A stretch of 64,000 nucleotides of DNA from Rhizohabitans arisaemae (GCF_025996515.1 NZ_BLRH01000021.1:304690-368689); one strand, 5' to 3'. Shown: positions 36,301 to 45,048, counted from the first letter of the stretch. Program-made: numbers and translations. The notes: generated from the sequence alone by a model not told the origin.

Positions 36301-38487
36301 CAACAGACCTGTCTGCTCCAGGTTTGGCATGGTGATACGCCAGCCACGGGTCAGATCCACGTAGATCAGATAGGAGAGCGCACCCCGCAGCGCCTTCAGC
36401 ACGTGCTCGCGCTGGCCGAACTTCACCTCGGGGTTCTGCGCGAAAGCGGCGAGAGGGAGATCAAGGGTCCTGGTGAGCCGCTGAGCGATGTCGTCGTGCC
36501 GCAGCCCCTCTCGCCCCGCGGCCAAGGAGGCGCGGAACAAGGCACCACGCACCTGAGTGACCTGGACGAAGTCGTTGAGATGGCCAGCCTGGAGACTCGC
36601 GTCCTGCCGGTTGTCCACGAAGGTCAGCAGTTTGCGGGCCTTCTCATTGAGTTCGGGCTGACGGCGGAGATTCCTGATGATGCTCGTGCTGATGAGCGAC
36701 ATGGCCGAACTACGACCTTCGGCGGCGAAGGTCGCCAACTTGGCGAAGTCCTTGCCACGAACTTGCTCATAGGAGACTCGGCATCTCAGGCAGAACCTGA
36801 ACGGCTCGCGGAGGTACCAGGCACGCTGTCCTACGCCTTCCGGGCACTCATTGCCCCCCGGCCCAAGCCAGATCTCCTTGGGCAGATGGTTTCTCAGGTT
36901 TGCCCGGACCAGGGCGCCACCGTCGCCAGCGGGCTCCAGCCAGGAGTCGGGCAGTCGGCCCTCCGCGATGGGGTCGGCGGGCCAGGGGTGGTCCGCGCTG
37001 ATGTAGAGGTAGCCGTTGAGAGCCTCGCCTCCCGCGACGTCGCCCTCTTGGCGTACTCCGTAGCCGCCGTCCGTATGCTGGGTGACGACGAGGTACTCCT
37101 GCCCGCATTCCCGGCAGAAAGCTAGCGGGTACAGCATCTTCTCCCGGTGCCCGGGCACGCTGACCTGGTACTGGCTGGTGATGTGCCGGGTTGGCTCCGG
37201 TTCGAGGCTGACGTAGGCCGTGTCGCCTTTGGAGAGGAATTGATGTAGCCGGAAGGCGAACAGGGGTCGGCCGGTGACCGGATGTCGTGCCTTCGCGCCT
37301 TCCTGGAGAATCTTCTCGATGATTGGTGCACAGTCTGCAGGCGATCGTTTTGTCGCCTCGGCGAGCCGGATGGAGGCATCGGCCACCCTGGTCGGTCTGC
37401 GTCTGACAAGACGACCGGTTTCCGGCTCCCTGGTCAGGCCGAACTCCGACTCGACCCAGATCGCCAGCGGGTCGGCCGATAGCTGGGCGTAGCTTCGGTC
37501 GCCCCCCGCCTCTGCGGTCGCGGCGTGGAGTTCGGTCCCGGTGGGATACCGGTCGTCGGTGGCCCGGATCAGAGTCTCACCGATGACGCGGCCAGGTGTG
37601 ACAGGGGTGCCGAACAGCCGGGTCGCGACCTTCGCGACCACGTCCTGGGCTTCGGCGAAGGTGGCGGTCGTCGCCATGGTTGCCGAAGTGCCGATGCACT
37701 GCAGGGAGGAGGCCGCGCACGCGTCACGCAGGCGGCGAACGAGCAAGGCGACGTCGGCTCCCTGGCGGCCGCGGTAGGTGTGTAACTCATCCAGAACCAG
37801 GAAGCGCAGGCCCTGCGCTGCACCAATCAGGTTCCTGCGCTCGGCAGGCCGGGTCAGGAGGTACTCCAGCATGACGTAGTTGGTCAGCAGGATGTCCGGC
37901 TTCCGGGTCAGGATCTGGTGACGTTCCTCTTCCTTTTCCTGGCCGGTATAGCGTGCGAATGTCACCCGCTGCTCATTCCTGGCCAGACCCCACTGGAGGT
38001 AGCGTTTGAGCTCTTCAAGCTGGCTATTGGCCAGCGCGTTCATCGGGTAGACAACGATCGCTTTGACTCTGCCCGGTTCCGGGTCGCGCAGGATCGAGTC
38101 GACGATCGGGATCATGTAAGCCAGGCTCTTGCCGGACCCTGTGCCGGTGGTGAGCACATAGCTGAGTCCGTGTCGGGCGACCTCCACAGCCTCCCGCTGG
38201 TGACGATACAGCGAGATGGGACGGTCTCCGGGGTCGTTGTCGTCGACCTTGATGCGAAACAGGCGCTCGCACATTGCGTGAAGCAAGCCGGTTTGGACGA
38301 GCTCGGAAATCATGCCGCCCTCAGCGAAGCTGGGGTTCAGCGACACCCACGGGTGTGGCCAGCGCACCCTCGCCTGGTTCTCGTCCGAGAGGTGTCTATC
38401 GATCCGTTTGTCCCGGACATGGACCAGGGATGTAGTGAAATCATCGTAGTCGGCAATTAACTGCTCGTGCACCTGGAAGACATCCAT
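33322..38487 (-). CDS. DEAD/DEAH helicase with DUF1998/MZB region and Vsr-like C-terminal nuclease domain
   Basis: A 1721-residue protein, first of a three-gene operon. Walker A is TTGTGSGKSLAYMIP (about residue 115), followed by VYPMNALANSQ and the DELH box (LVLDELHTYRGRQG, about 230). Motif VI is YAQRSGRAGRSG (about 1000). Cysteine pairs CRECG, CLRC and CSGCG...CDECG occur in the middle. The DUF1998/MZB cluster CERGCYDCLLAYSNQRWHKQ lies at about 1555. The last 80 residues (KPDFTYR, AIFIDGPHHD, then LMDLGWLVIRFRYDDQW) resemble Vsr/DUF559 endonucleases with a D...xD core. It combines DrmA-like and DrmB-like parts in one chain. ATG start with a TATAAT box 27 bases upstream. Confidence 0.85.
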   Translation of the reverse strand: MDVFQVHEQLIADYDDFTTSLVHVRDKRIDRHLSDENQARVRWPHPWVSLNPSFAEGGMISELVQTGLLHAMCERLFRIKVDDNDPGDRPISLYRHQREAVEVARHGLSYVLTTGTGSGKSLAYMIPIVDSILRDPEPGRVKAIVVYPMNALANSQLEELKRYLQWGLARNEQRVTFARYTGQEKEEERHQILTRKPDILLTNYVMLEYLLTRPAERRNLIGAAQGLRFLVLDELHTYRGRQGADVALLVRRLRDACAASSLQCIGTSATMATTATFAEAQDVVAKVATRLFGTPVTPGRVIGETLIRATDDRYPTGTELHAATAEAGGDRSYAQLSADPLAIWVESEFGLTREPETGRLVRRRPTRVADASIRLAEATKRSPADCAPIIEKILQEGAKARHPVTGRPLFAFRLHQFLSKGDTAYVSLEPEPTRHITSQYQVSVPGHREKMLYPLAFCRECGQEYLVVTQHTDGGYGVRQEGDVAGGEALNGYLYISADHPWPADPIAEGRLPDSWLEPAGDGGALVRANLRNHLPKEIWLGPGGNECPEGVGQRAWYLREPFRFCLRCRVSYEQVRGKDFAKLATFAAEGRSSAMSLISTSIIRNLRRQPELNEKARKLLTFVDNRQDASLQAGHLNDFVQVTQVRGALFRASLAAGREGLRHDDIAQRLTRTLDLPLAAFAQNPEVKFGQREHVLKALRGALSYLIYVDLTRGWRITMPNLEQTGLLRFDYVALREITADGEHWAGTHPALRDDEPGHRAELARIALDEMRRALAVDVDVLTVEGYERIWKQSQQHLTGVWALSDPESRIEASVVFAQPGRPGESRNRVNFTGRSALGRYLRRNTVFPNHSPALTVDDAQQIISGLMTALEKYGLLEVVAESKDGTRGYRLKSSELIWRAGNGETGAPDLLRKTVDPEVGTRVNEYFRDLYATVAGDLAGLQAAEHTAQVQPEIRQERERLFREGVSLPLLYCSPTMELGVDIATLNSVAMRNVPPTPANYAQRSGRAGRSGQPALITTYCSTGSPHDQYYFRRSDLMVAGRVQPPRLDLTNEALVRSHVHAIWLAETGASLHSRMSEVLDVSQETELPIREHLQSQLDDEGAIRRAVPRAKKVLADVLAHESLAKTSWWYEGWIEDTVRGAAKRFDADCDRWRDLFRAATVEQREQNRRVMDHSTSPEKKKTAQRRRQQAENQLRILKNEDTDRQFSDFYTYRYFASEGFLPGYSFPRLPLAAYIPGERHKASYIQRPRFIAINEFGPGALIYHEGRRYEVTKIQAPTGEEGEVATSEAWICSGCGYWYGRQAGTDRCDECGTELVGSLSGLMQLQTVETVRRQRISSDEEERRRAGFDLLTAYRFSSHGTRSGRLEAQVLLRGDPVAELVYGDTATVRVINQGRRGRKNRRDIGYWLDPVRGRWAKDSDGANQAPEDEGLLPIDKAQRVVKVVPFVEDYKNICVFRLSTPVDESVATTLRYALERGIEAEFQLEDAELHSEPLPDPDNRARMLLIESAEGGAGVLRRLHDERDALADVALRALEIIHIDPETGEDLGHAEGARERCERGCYDCLLAYSNQRWHKQIDRLRVVAILRELAESATEPTGGFRSAEEHVGALRESADSELERGFVDFLRENDYRLPDGAQVLVSAARAKPDFTYRNKSGNVAIFIDGPHHDTAFQLERDIQAEDRLMDLGWLVIRFRYDDQWDDIVRTYSSVFGTGRRTT

Positions 38488-38513
38488 TGCCAGGCTATGG
38501 CTCCGTTTCTGTA

Positions 38514-38519
38514 ATTATA
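38514..38519 (-). promoter_or_regulatory. Candidate -10 box of the helicase/methylase operon
   Basis: On the minus strand TATAAT lies about 27 bases before the ATG at 38487, within a local AT-rich patch. No convincing -35 hexamer sits at 16-18 bases; TTGCAT is 21 bases away. This is the only strong -10-like sequence near the operon start, so the call is tentative. Confidence 0.35.
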
Positions 38520-39721
38520 AGTGAAATGTCCGACTTTACGATGCAAGTAAGTAAGGGTAGGAATGAAGATATTAGTCCCTGATCATAGGAATCTGGATAG
38601 GTCGGGGGAAGCAACCCTCGCCGACATGGTGTTGCGCAGCGATGTCATGGGACGAAGTGGGCTCGAGTAGGAATGATGGCGTCGGTGGGTTTGGTGATGT
38701 CCCTTGTCGTCAGCCGTGCCATGCCACAACGGCAGGGAACAAAGACGGCTACAGACAACGAGGCGAGCTTTGCGCCAGCGGATGACGGCACGGATGGTCC
38801 GTTCTCACGATGAGAAGGCACGGGAAGGCGGGGCATCGCCTTGATGGCTGGCGGTTTTCTCGTCGCAGGCCGTGACACCGGTAGTGGGGAGGGTCTTCGC
38901 ATAGCGCATATTCGGGCCGCGGTGCCAGAAATCCGGCCAGGCTATGCGATCTGCGCTGATTCCGGGACGGTCGGACCGGTTTTGATACACGCTAACGCGT
39001 CCGGCATGGCGTTCCCGGCTGGTATGCCCGCCGGCCGGGTGGCGGCACCGGGTCGGTGTGGCAGACGCAGCCCTGATCGGCCCAGTCCGGTTTCGGCCAG
39101 GCTCCTCGTGACGGAGCTCCTGACGAACCCTGCGGCGGGCGGCGCCAGCGTGCGGTCCTGGAGACGCCTGGGCGCGGGCCCGCTGACCTGCTGGCCCCGC
39201 GCGCTCACCGGTCGGTGAGGGTCGAAGAAATCACCCTGCCGGACGAGTTTGCCGTCCAGGGCTGGTCTTGAAGAGTGCGACCCGGGGGAATTCGGGGACG
39301 GGCGGGTTCTGCTGGCATCGTCCGCGGGTGAAATCCACATCCCCGTTGGAGGTCATGGACGTGATGGGAGCGAATGATCAAATTTCGTGAAGTGGTCTCC
39401 CAGCATGGCTGGAGCGTGGCACGATTTCCCGGTTTGAGGGCCACGGGTGTCGCCGACCGGCGGGACGCCCGCCGGCACTTAGCGCCAACGCCGGGGGCCG
39501 GGTTCCATCTGATCGTCATGCTGGGTGGGAATAGCACATGGTGGCCAATCCGCTGCCGGTCGTATCGTCGCGAAGTGGAGGGTCGTAGTACCCCTCGGTA
39601 GGTGGAGACCCCACCTACGCGGTGCCGTTTTCGTCTCCCTGCCGTCATCTCGCCCACGGTGACGGCAGGTGCCCATGGTGCAATCAGGTGTCTCGCGAGG
39701 CTCGTGGGCCTCGTTCTCTCG
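38520..39721. other. Long region with no intact gene, possible relics
   Basis: About 1.2 kb with no convincing gene. On the plus strand at about 39085-39220 a frame reads RPSPVSARLLVTELLTNPAA, reminiscent of the SELVTNA motif of RsbW-like anti-sigma kinases, but too short and degenerate to call. Other frames are random. The AT-rich start holds the helicase operon promoter. The region looks like decayed accessory DNA between the helicase operon and the toxin relic. Confidence 0.4.
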
Positions 39722-39970
39722 AACGTGAACGGCGGTTCACCAGACCGTGAGTACCTGGTGATCCGCGGAGAAGACAGAGTGCTGATGGACGCGGTGAGAG
39801 TCGAGCAGCGCGATGGAACGCAGGTCGAAATACTGATTGACGCCAAAGGCCGATGTGAGCAGTTCATTGACAAGGAGACGGGAACATTCCGATCGTGGTG
39901 GGCGGACTCCGTGAACAGTGGTCTGGGAAAGCTGGTGGAGGGGCAAGCCGTGTACAGCATCACCAGATCG
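39722..39970 (+). pseudogene. Polymorphic toxin remnant, restriction-endonuclease-fold (Tox-REase-like)
   Basis: An 80-codon stretch beginning NVNGGSPDREYLVIRGEDRV. It contains EQRDGTQVEILIDAKGRCEQ and FIDKETGTFRSWWADSVN, then GLGKLVEGQAVYSI. The D-A-K-G core followed by F...G.FRSWW matches the catalytic part of REase-fold toxins carried at the ends of secreted polymorphic toxins. Similarity stops near 39965, shortly before the IS3 element. A piece that fits the expected toxin C-terminus lies beyond the IS at 41625-41759. No N-terminal delivery domain remains. Confidence 0.5.
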
Positions 39971-40100
39971 CGGCCCTTACGCAGGTCGCCTGCGGCGTCC
40001 TCCAGGCGGGACATGGCCTCGGGCGTTCCCCCCGAGGGCTGGACACCTGAGACCCTGAACCTTGCTGGTTCGGAGAGATCGGGAGAGTGTCCCCTTGGGG

Positions 40101-40424
40101 ATGAAGAACTGCCCACCGCAGTTCAAGAAGGACGCGGTGGCGCTGTACGAGTCCAGGCCGGGGGAGACGATCGTCGGGATCGCCGCCGACCTGGGGATCA
40201 GTGCCGAGACGCTGCGGAACCGGATCCGGGCCGCGCACAAGGAGCGGGGTGAGCGGGGCCGACCGGGCCGCAGGCCCAAAGACACCGGCAACGGCGGCGA
40301 GTCCTTGCCGGAGGCGGTGGAGGCCGAGAACGCAGAGCTGCGGCGGCGGGTGCGCGAGCTGGAGGAAGAGCGGGACATCCTACGCAAAGCGGCCCGGTTT
40401 TTCGCCGGGGAGACGCGCTGGTGA
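40101..40424 (+). CDS. IS3-family transposase OrfA
   Basis: A 107-residue protein with an N-terminal helix-turn-helix (FKKDAVALYESRPGETIVGI then AADLGISAETLRNRIR), followed by a coiled-coil, leucine-zipper-like segment (EAENAELRRRVRELEEERDI then LRKAARFFAGE). It binds IS ends. The ATG at 40101 gives the usual MKNCPPQFK start. It overlaps orfB by 4 bases; in IS3 elements a programmed -1 shift near such an overlap makes the OrfAB fusion. This gene appears intact. Confidence 0.85.
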   Translation: MKNCPPQFKKDAVALYESRPGETIVGIAADLGISAETLRNRIRAAHKERGERGRPGRRPKDTGNGGESLPEAVEAENAELRRRVRELEEERDILRKAARFFAGETRW

Positions 40425-41309
40425 ACCGCTTCCAGTTCGTCTCCGACCACGCACACGCCTTCGGGGTGAAGCGGTTGTGTCGGATCATCGGGGTCGCCCG
40501 CTCCAGCTTCCACCACCGGCTGCGCGCCGCCCGGCACGGGCCGAGCGGCGGCGCCGGGATGAGGCGCTCGCGTCGCAGATCGCCGTCATCCACGCCGAGC
40601 ACGAGGGCACCTACGGATCGCCGCGCATCACCGCCGAGCTGCGCGATCGCGGCCAGATCGTGAACTGCAAGGGCGTCATGCGCGCCTTCCGGATCGAAGG
40701 GGTGCGCCTGCGCCGCAAGGTCCGCACCACGGTGGCCGAACGTCCGGCCGGACGGTGCCGGACCTGATCCGGCGCGACTTCACCGCCGAGGCGCCGAACC
40801 GGCGCTACGTGGGCGACATCACCTACCTGCCCGTCGCCGACGGGACACACCTGTTCCTGGCGACGGTGATCGACGTGTGCTCACGCAAGCCGGCCGGCTG
40901 GTCGATCGCCGACCACATGCGCAGTGGCCTGGTCGCCGACGCGCTGCGGGCCGCCGCTCGTGACCGGGGCGGGCTGGAGGGGGCGGTCTTCCACTCCGAT
41001 CACGGGGCGCGGTGCAGCGGCAGGGAGTTCGCGGATCTCTGCGCCGAACCGGGCGTCGTCCGGTCCATGGGCGCGGTCGGGTCCAGCGCCGACAACGCCC
41101 TGGCCGAGTCCTTCAACGCCACGTTGAAGCGCGAGACACTCCAAGGCCGGGCAAGCTGGCCGACCGCTCGCGACGCCCGCCTGGAGGTGTTCCGCTGGGC
41201 CTGCCGCTACAACACCCGGCGTCGTCACTCCAGGCTCGGGCAGCGCACCCCGCACGACTACGAAGCATCTCTCAACGCGACATCAACTACGCTGGCATCA
41301 GCCGCATAA
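40421..41309 (+). pseudogene. IS3-family transposase OrfB, two frameshifts
   Basis: The product is readable only across three frames. From 40421: MNRFQFVSDHAHAFGVKRLC to about 40560. Then RRRDEALASQIAVIHAEHEG followed by TYGSPRITAELRDRG to about 40760. Then PDLIRRDFTAEAPNRRYVGD with catalytic D in GDITYLPV, then VFHSDHGARCSGREF and the Glu in SSADNALAESFNATLK, ending NTRRRHSRLGQRTPHDYE. All three DDE acidic residues survive, but frameshifts near 40560 and 40757 break the gene. It is a classic decayed rve-type integrase-core transposase. Confidence 0.8.
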
Positions 41310-41330
41310 GCCGTGTCCAGTCCTCAGGTG

Positions 41331-41759
41331 GAAGCCCCCTCGGCCAAACACGCAAGTGCTTCCTGGGGTAGGGAGTCTTTGCTCACTGATCTCGTGACGC
41401 GGCTGCGGGCCATCGCCGACGGCCTGCCGATGGGGACCCTGGAGTCCGCCAGGCAGGACCTGGGCACCGCTGCCGAGATCATGGTGTCGCTTACCGGGAG
41501 TTCATCGTGGGCCGCCGCATTCGCGCCGGACCCACGCCTCGTAGTCGGCGTTGAAAGGGGCACCGTGGTGACGGGGCGGGGCGACGACCCAGCCCGAACC
41601 CAGCAGCGACTCAGGTAGACCCGCGTCGGTGGCGGAAGACCCGTGGAGTGGTGGTGCGCCGAACGTCCGGTCGCCCGGCTGCTCAATCGGATTCTCAATG
41701 AACATCCCGAGCTTCGTGGCCGGATCCGCGTCGTATACCGGCCCAAGAGGTTTGAGTAG
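41331..41759 (+). pseudogene. Toxin-gene remnants downstream of the IS3 element
   Basis: Two pieces. At about 41353-41510 a helical stretch reads LTDLVTRLRAIADGLPMGTL and EIMVSLTGSSSW, like the WXG-type or helical N-terminal modules found in some actinobacterial toxins. At 41625-41759 a frame reads VEWWCAERPVARLLNRILNE, then HPELRGRIRVVYRPKRFE and a stop. That is how REase-fold toxins typically end (W.AE...VVY.PK). The second piece fits as the missing C-terminus of the relic at 39722. The putative immunity gene starts 14 bases after its stop. Confidence 0.45.
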
Positions 41760-41773
41760 GAAAGGATGGCCGG

Positions 41774-42501
41774 ATGGCGGTGGATGAATGGACAATCTCG
41801 ACGGGTTCCCACGTTCCCGCTGAACTGTGGCTTGGGGAGGCTCGGCGGCTACGAAAGCTGATGGATGTCATTGCGACTCATGTGGGTGGGGCCTACGGAG
41901 CTCCGCTCTGCTGGCAATCGGAGGACATGACGGCAGATCAGTGGGCTGATCTGGATGCCATTGCCGCCGAGATGGTTCGCAATCGTCGGCACGAGGACTT
42001 CGGAAAACTAATGGAGTCGATCGGATCCGGCGGCGTTGTCTTGGGCAGCCTTGAAAACCTGCCCAACGTTCTGGCCAATCTAAGGTGGCATGCGGGTGCA
42101 CTCGATGAATGGTCGTTCACCGCGGTCGTCAAGTTCTACACAAGGTACCCGGCTAGCAGGGTGGTGCACGGCCGTTGCATGAACACCCGGTCTCGTGGCT
42201 GGTCTCCTTGGTCAGTGGGGTTGTCGAGGTGATCGACGCCCCCTCGCTGCTCATCGGCAACAACCTGCTCCGCGACGAACTGATGGACGCCCGGGAAGCC
42301 ATGGAGGCGTGGACCGTCACCTACCTGCCTGCGGACGTGGACGCCACCGGCCTGCCGGAGACCCTTTCCGTGTACCCCTGTACCGCGTCGGCCGGGGGCC
42401 ATGTGGTGGTGGCGGACCTGGCGCTCGCGGCCCACGCTCCCGAACGCCTTGTGGACGATCTTCTCTTTCTCGACGACCGAATTCGCCCCCGTACCCCTTG
42501 A
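41774..42501 (+). pseudogene. Putative immunity protein gene, frameshifted
   Basis: The first frame (from ATG 41774, with AGGAAAGG 8 bases upstream) gives a helical cytoplasmic protein: AELWLGEARRLRKLMDVIAT, then WADLDAIAAEMVRNRRHEDF. It runs to about FYTRYPASRVV and then looks wrong. From about 42175 another frame continues naturally with LHEHPVSWLVSLVSGVVEVI, then ADVDATGLPETLSVYPCTAS and stops at 42501. A one-base indel near 42165 would join them into a protein of about 240 residues. The position directly after the toxin end supports an immunity role; I cannot name the family. Without the shift these would be two short overlapping genes. Confidence 0.5.
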
Positions 42502-42524
42502 CATCGAGTTCGAAGCCGAGCCGA

Positions 42525-43865
42525 CTATGCGTCGGTGCCCGTGGCCTCCAACCAGGTCCGGGCGGCGAGCAACCGCCGGTTGCGGCCGTCGTCGCTCTCA
42601 AGCCCGAGCTTGGTGAAGATACGCCGCAAATGCGTCTCGACGGTGCGCTGCGACAGGTGCAGGTGCTCGGCGATCGCAGCGTCGCGGGCGCCCGTGGCAA
42701 CGAGGGCGAGAACCTCGCGCTCACGCGGGCTGAGCAGTTCGAGCCCAGGTGACGACTTCGTACCCGGCCGCGATGGCGTCACCGGTGCGACCGGTGGTGG
42801 CGGAGGCGGCGCGGCGGGCTGAACGGCGGACGGCACGGCGAACTCGGTCAGCGCGGAGGATGCCCGCCACCAGACGACGCCGACGACCGCGGTGAGAGCG
42901 ACCACGGCGAGGCCGGAAAGCAACGGCCCGGCGGGGTGGAGCACGGCCCCCGCCCAGGTCGCGGAGAGCGTCACGCCGATGGCGGCGTATCCACCGAGAA
43001 CCCCTGACAGCAGTCGGCGTACCGCTGAGGGACGGGCAGCCGCGTCGGCGGACACGATGAGCGCCGCCGCCCCGACGAGACAGCCCGCAGCCAACGAGAC
43101 CAAGTACGCGACGCTGCCGTCCGTCGGCGCGATGTCACCGGGGTCGTCGGCTACGGCCGTGCCCATGCACACGACGATCAACAGTGGTGCCACCGCCGCC
43201 GCGGCCGCGGCCAGCGTGGCGCTCGCGCGTTCGTCCGCCGGGACGCGGGCCGCGCGACACGCCAGGAACAGCACGGCGGCGAGTACCACGACGCTGACGA
43301 GGACGGTGGCGGCGACTGTGGCAACCGATGTGCGCCAACCCTCCGGCGCCGCCGGCGGGTGGCCGATGAGCGGCTGCACGGGCTCCAGGTCCAACGCCAA
43401 GTAGACGACCGCTCCGGCGATGACGACGCCACCCGGGATCGACCACCGGCGGGCGCGTGGCTCCGCCCGCAGTGCCGCAAGCTGCAAGACGGCGAGGGGT
43501 ACGGGCCACCATCCACCCCAGGCGCCGACGAGGAGAGGCGCCATGCCGAACTCGGCGGTGACCGCGACCACGGCGAGCGCGCCGAGCACGAGGTACATGA
43601 GGACGGCGACGGCCAACGCGAGGAGCCAGCCGCCGCCCGTACGATCACCCCGATCGGCCAGCCGTCGGGACAGCAGTGCGATCCCCGTCGCACCACCCGT
43701 CAGTGCGAGCGTCGAGACGGGGTGGGTCGCATAACCGCCGGCGCCTCCGGCGCGTGCGACGGCCAGCGTGATCACCGAGCACAGTCCGAGCCCCGCGACC
43801 AGCACGACGGGCATGAGGGGATGCCACCGCCCCGGAACCCCCGGCCGCATGCGAGCGTCGTGCAT
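42525..43865 (-). CDS. Membrane-bound LuxR-type transcriptional regulator
   Basis: A 446-residue protein with an unusual design. Residues about 15-330 form some eight to ten hydrophobic helices (for example MPVVLVAGLGLCSVITLAVA, LALAVAVLMYLVLGALAVVA, VVVLAAVLFLACRA). A proline-rich linker (AAPPPPPPVAPVTPSRPG) follows, then a C-terminal LuxR/GerE helix-turn-helix from about 380: LLSPREREVLALVATGARDA, AEHLHLSQRTVETHLRRIF, TKLGLESDD. It is probably a one-component sensor that reads a membrane signal and binds DNA while anchored. It is divergent from a Pr6Pr membrane protein gene, a likely target. Its end is 23 bases from the preceding convergent gene. Confidence 0.8.
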   Translation of the reverse strand: MHDARMRPGVPGRWHPLMPVVLVAGLGLCSVITLAVARAGGAGGYATHPVSTLALTGGATGIALLSRRLADRGDRTGGGWLLALAVAVLMYLVLGALAVVAVTAEFGMAPLLVGAWGGWWPVPLAVLQLAALRAEPRARRWSIPGGVVIAGAVVYLALDLEPVQPLIGHPPAAPEGWRTSVATVAATVLVSVVVLAAVLFLACRAARVPADERASATLAAAAAAVAPLLIVVCMGTAVADDPGDIAPTDGSVAYLVSLAAGCLVGAAALIVSADAAARPSAVRRLLSGVLGGYAAIGVTLSATWAGAVLHPAGPLLSGLAVVALTAVVGVVWWRASSALTEFAVPSAVQPAAPPPPPPVAPVTPSRPGTKSSPGLELLSPREREVLALVATGARDAAIAEHLHLSQRTVETHLRRIFTKLGLESDDGRNRRLLAARTWLEATGTDA

Positions 43866-44057
43866 CGGCCCCCCCAGGGAGTCTCCGGCGCGTATCCGGT
43901 AGCAAGCTTAGCCAGCCAGGGCGTTCGGGTCGAAGATTCAGGGCTACCCCGGACACCGTCGGGCAACGTTCAGGGCTGCTCCGGATAGCGGTCGCGACCG
44001 CAGACCACGAGATTGCCCGTGGGACTCCCCACACGCACCCGATCAGAGAGGTATCCC

Positions 44058-44795
44058 GTGGTCGCTGCTCCTCCCGCCCGCACCGGTCCGATCCTGCCCG
44101 TCGTCGTCGCGGGCGTTCTGCTGCTGGTCGCGACGGTCACCTTCGTCGTCGTCGACCCGCTGCTCGCCTGGGACGACGCCAACCCGCTCCTCGGCCGCGG
44201 CCGGCTGTTCCTGTACTTCACGACCCAGTCGAACCTGCTGGCCGTAGCCGCCTGCGTGGTGTTCGGCGTCGCGCTGGCGCGTGGCCGGCATCCGGGCCGG
44301 GCGGCCGAGTACCTGCGCGGGCTCGCGGTGGTGGACATGGCCGTCACCGGGATCGTCGCAGGCGCCCTGCTCGCCGAGCCGGGGGCGCCGTGGAGTCTTT
44401 CCGACTTCGTGCTCCACCAGGCTATGCCGGTCCTCATGGTCGTGTGGTGGATCGCCGCGCCGCCCGCCCGGTCGTTGCCCGTGACCGCTGCGGCGCTGTG
44501 GCTCGTACACCCGGCGATCTGGACCGCCATGGCCCTCACCTACGCCGCCGAGTCAAGCGACCACTGGTACCCGTACTTCTTTCTCGACCCTGCGGAGGTT
44601 GGTGGATGGGGCGGTGTCGCAGTATTCGTGGCGGTGATTCACCTCGTCATCGTCGTCCTGGGTCTGGGAGCCATACTCGCCGGTCGGGCACGATGGTCAT
44701 ACGCCGTGTGGCGAGTGCTGTGGCATGGAGAGCAGCCGGACCGTGTCCCGCCGACTCCTGCCGGCCTGACCGGTGCGGCGCAGCGGATCGAATGA
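44058..44795 (+). CDS. Pr6Pr-family integral membrane protein
   Basis: A 245-residue membrane protein with six predicted helices (ILPVVVAGVLLLVATVTFVV, LLAVAACVVFGVALA, VVDMAVTGIVAGALL, MPVLMVVWWIA, VAVFVAVIHLVIVVLGLGAI). Conserved Pr6Pr features are FLYFTTQSNLLAVAA, the central LSDFVLHQAMPVLM and the WYPYFFLDP loop. The biochemical role of this family is unknown. GTG 44058 is chosen as the start because AGAGAGG lies six bases upstream; the frame is open from 44013. It is transcribed divergently from the membrane LuxR regulator. Confidence 0.78.
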   Translation: MVAAPPARTGPILPVVVAGVLLLVATVTFVVVDPLLAWDDANPLLGRGRLFLYFTTQSNLLAVAACVVFGVALARGRHPGRAAEYLRGLAVVDMAVTGIVAGALLAEPGAPWSLSDFVLHQAMPVLMVVWWIAAPPARSLPVTAAALWLVHPAIWTAMALTYAAESSDHWYPYFFLDPAEVGGWGGVAVFVAVIHLVIVVLGLGAILAGRARWSYAVWRVLWHGEQPDRVPPTPAGLTGAAQRIE

Positions 44796-45048
44796 GTGCA
44801 GACCCTAATAAACCTCCAGGGTCGACCCCGATGAAGGGGACGGTCCATCTGCCTAGCGTGATGTCAGAGCCGACGGGCTGAGACGGGGCAATCCCATGCC
44901 AAGCGTGGCAACGTCTCCCGTGACCGAGATCGCCCGCCGTACGAGCCCGCCGGTCTGCCGTAAACCGCGATGGCGTGGCGGCATCCGTGTGATCGCCGTC
45001 CGTCGACCTGTCCCACCCCTTCCCTACCCGTGAAAGAAGGAACCTCTG

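Larger units (their letters stand above)
40044..41330 (+). mobile_element. IS3-family insertion sequence, inactivated
   Basis: About 1.29 kb, the right size for IS3. orfA and orfB are in the usual order. CACCTGAG at 40044-40051 and CTCAGGTG at 41323-41330 are exact inverted repeats and may be the termini; TGGACAC-like bases occur near both. The exact ends and a target duplication could not be fixed. Two frameshifts in orfB should make it immobile by itself. Confidence 0.6.

Noticed and set aside
39085-39220. RsbW-like anti-sigma kinase fragment (LLVTELLTNPAA)
   Set aside because: Only one short motif matches, with no flanking ATP-binding boxes; too weak to list as a gene.
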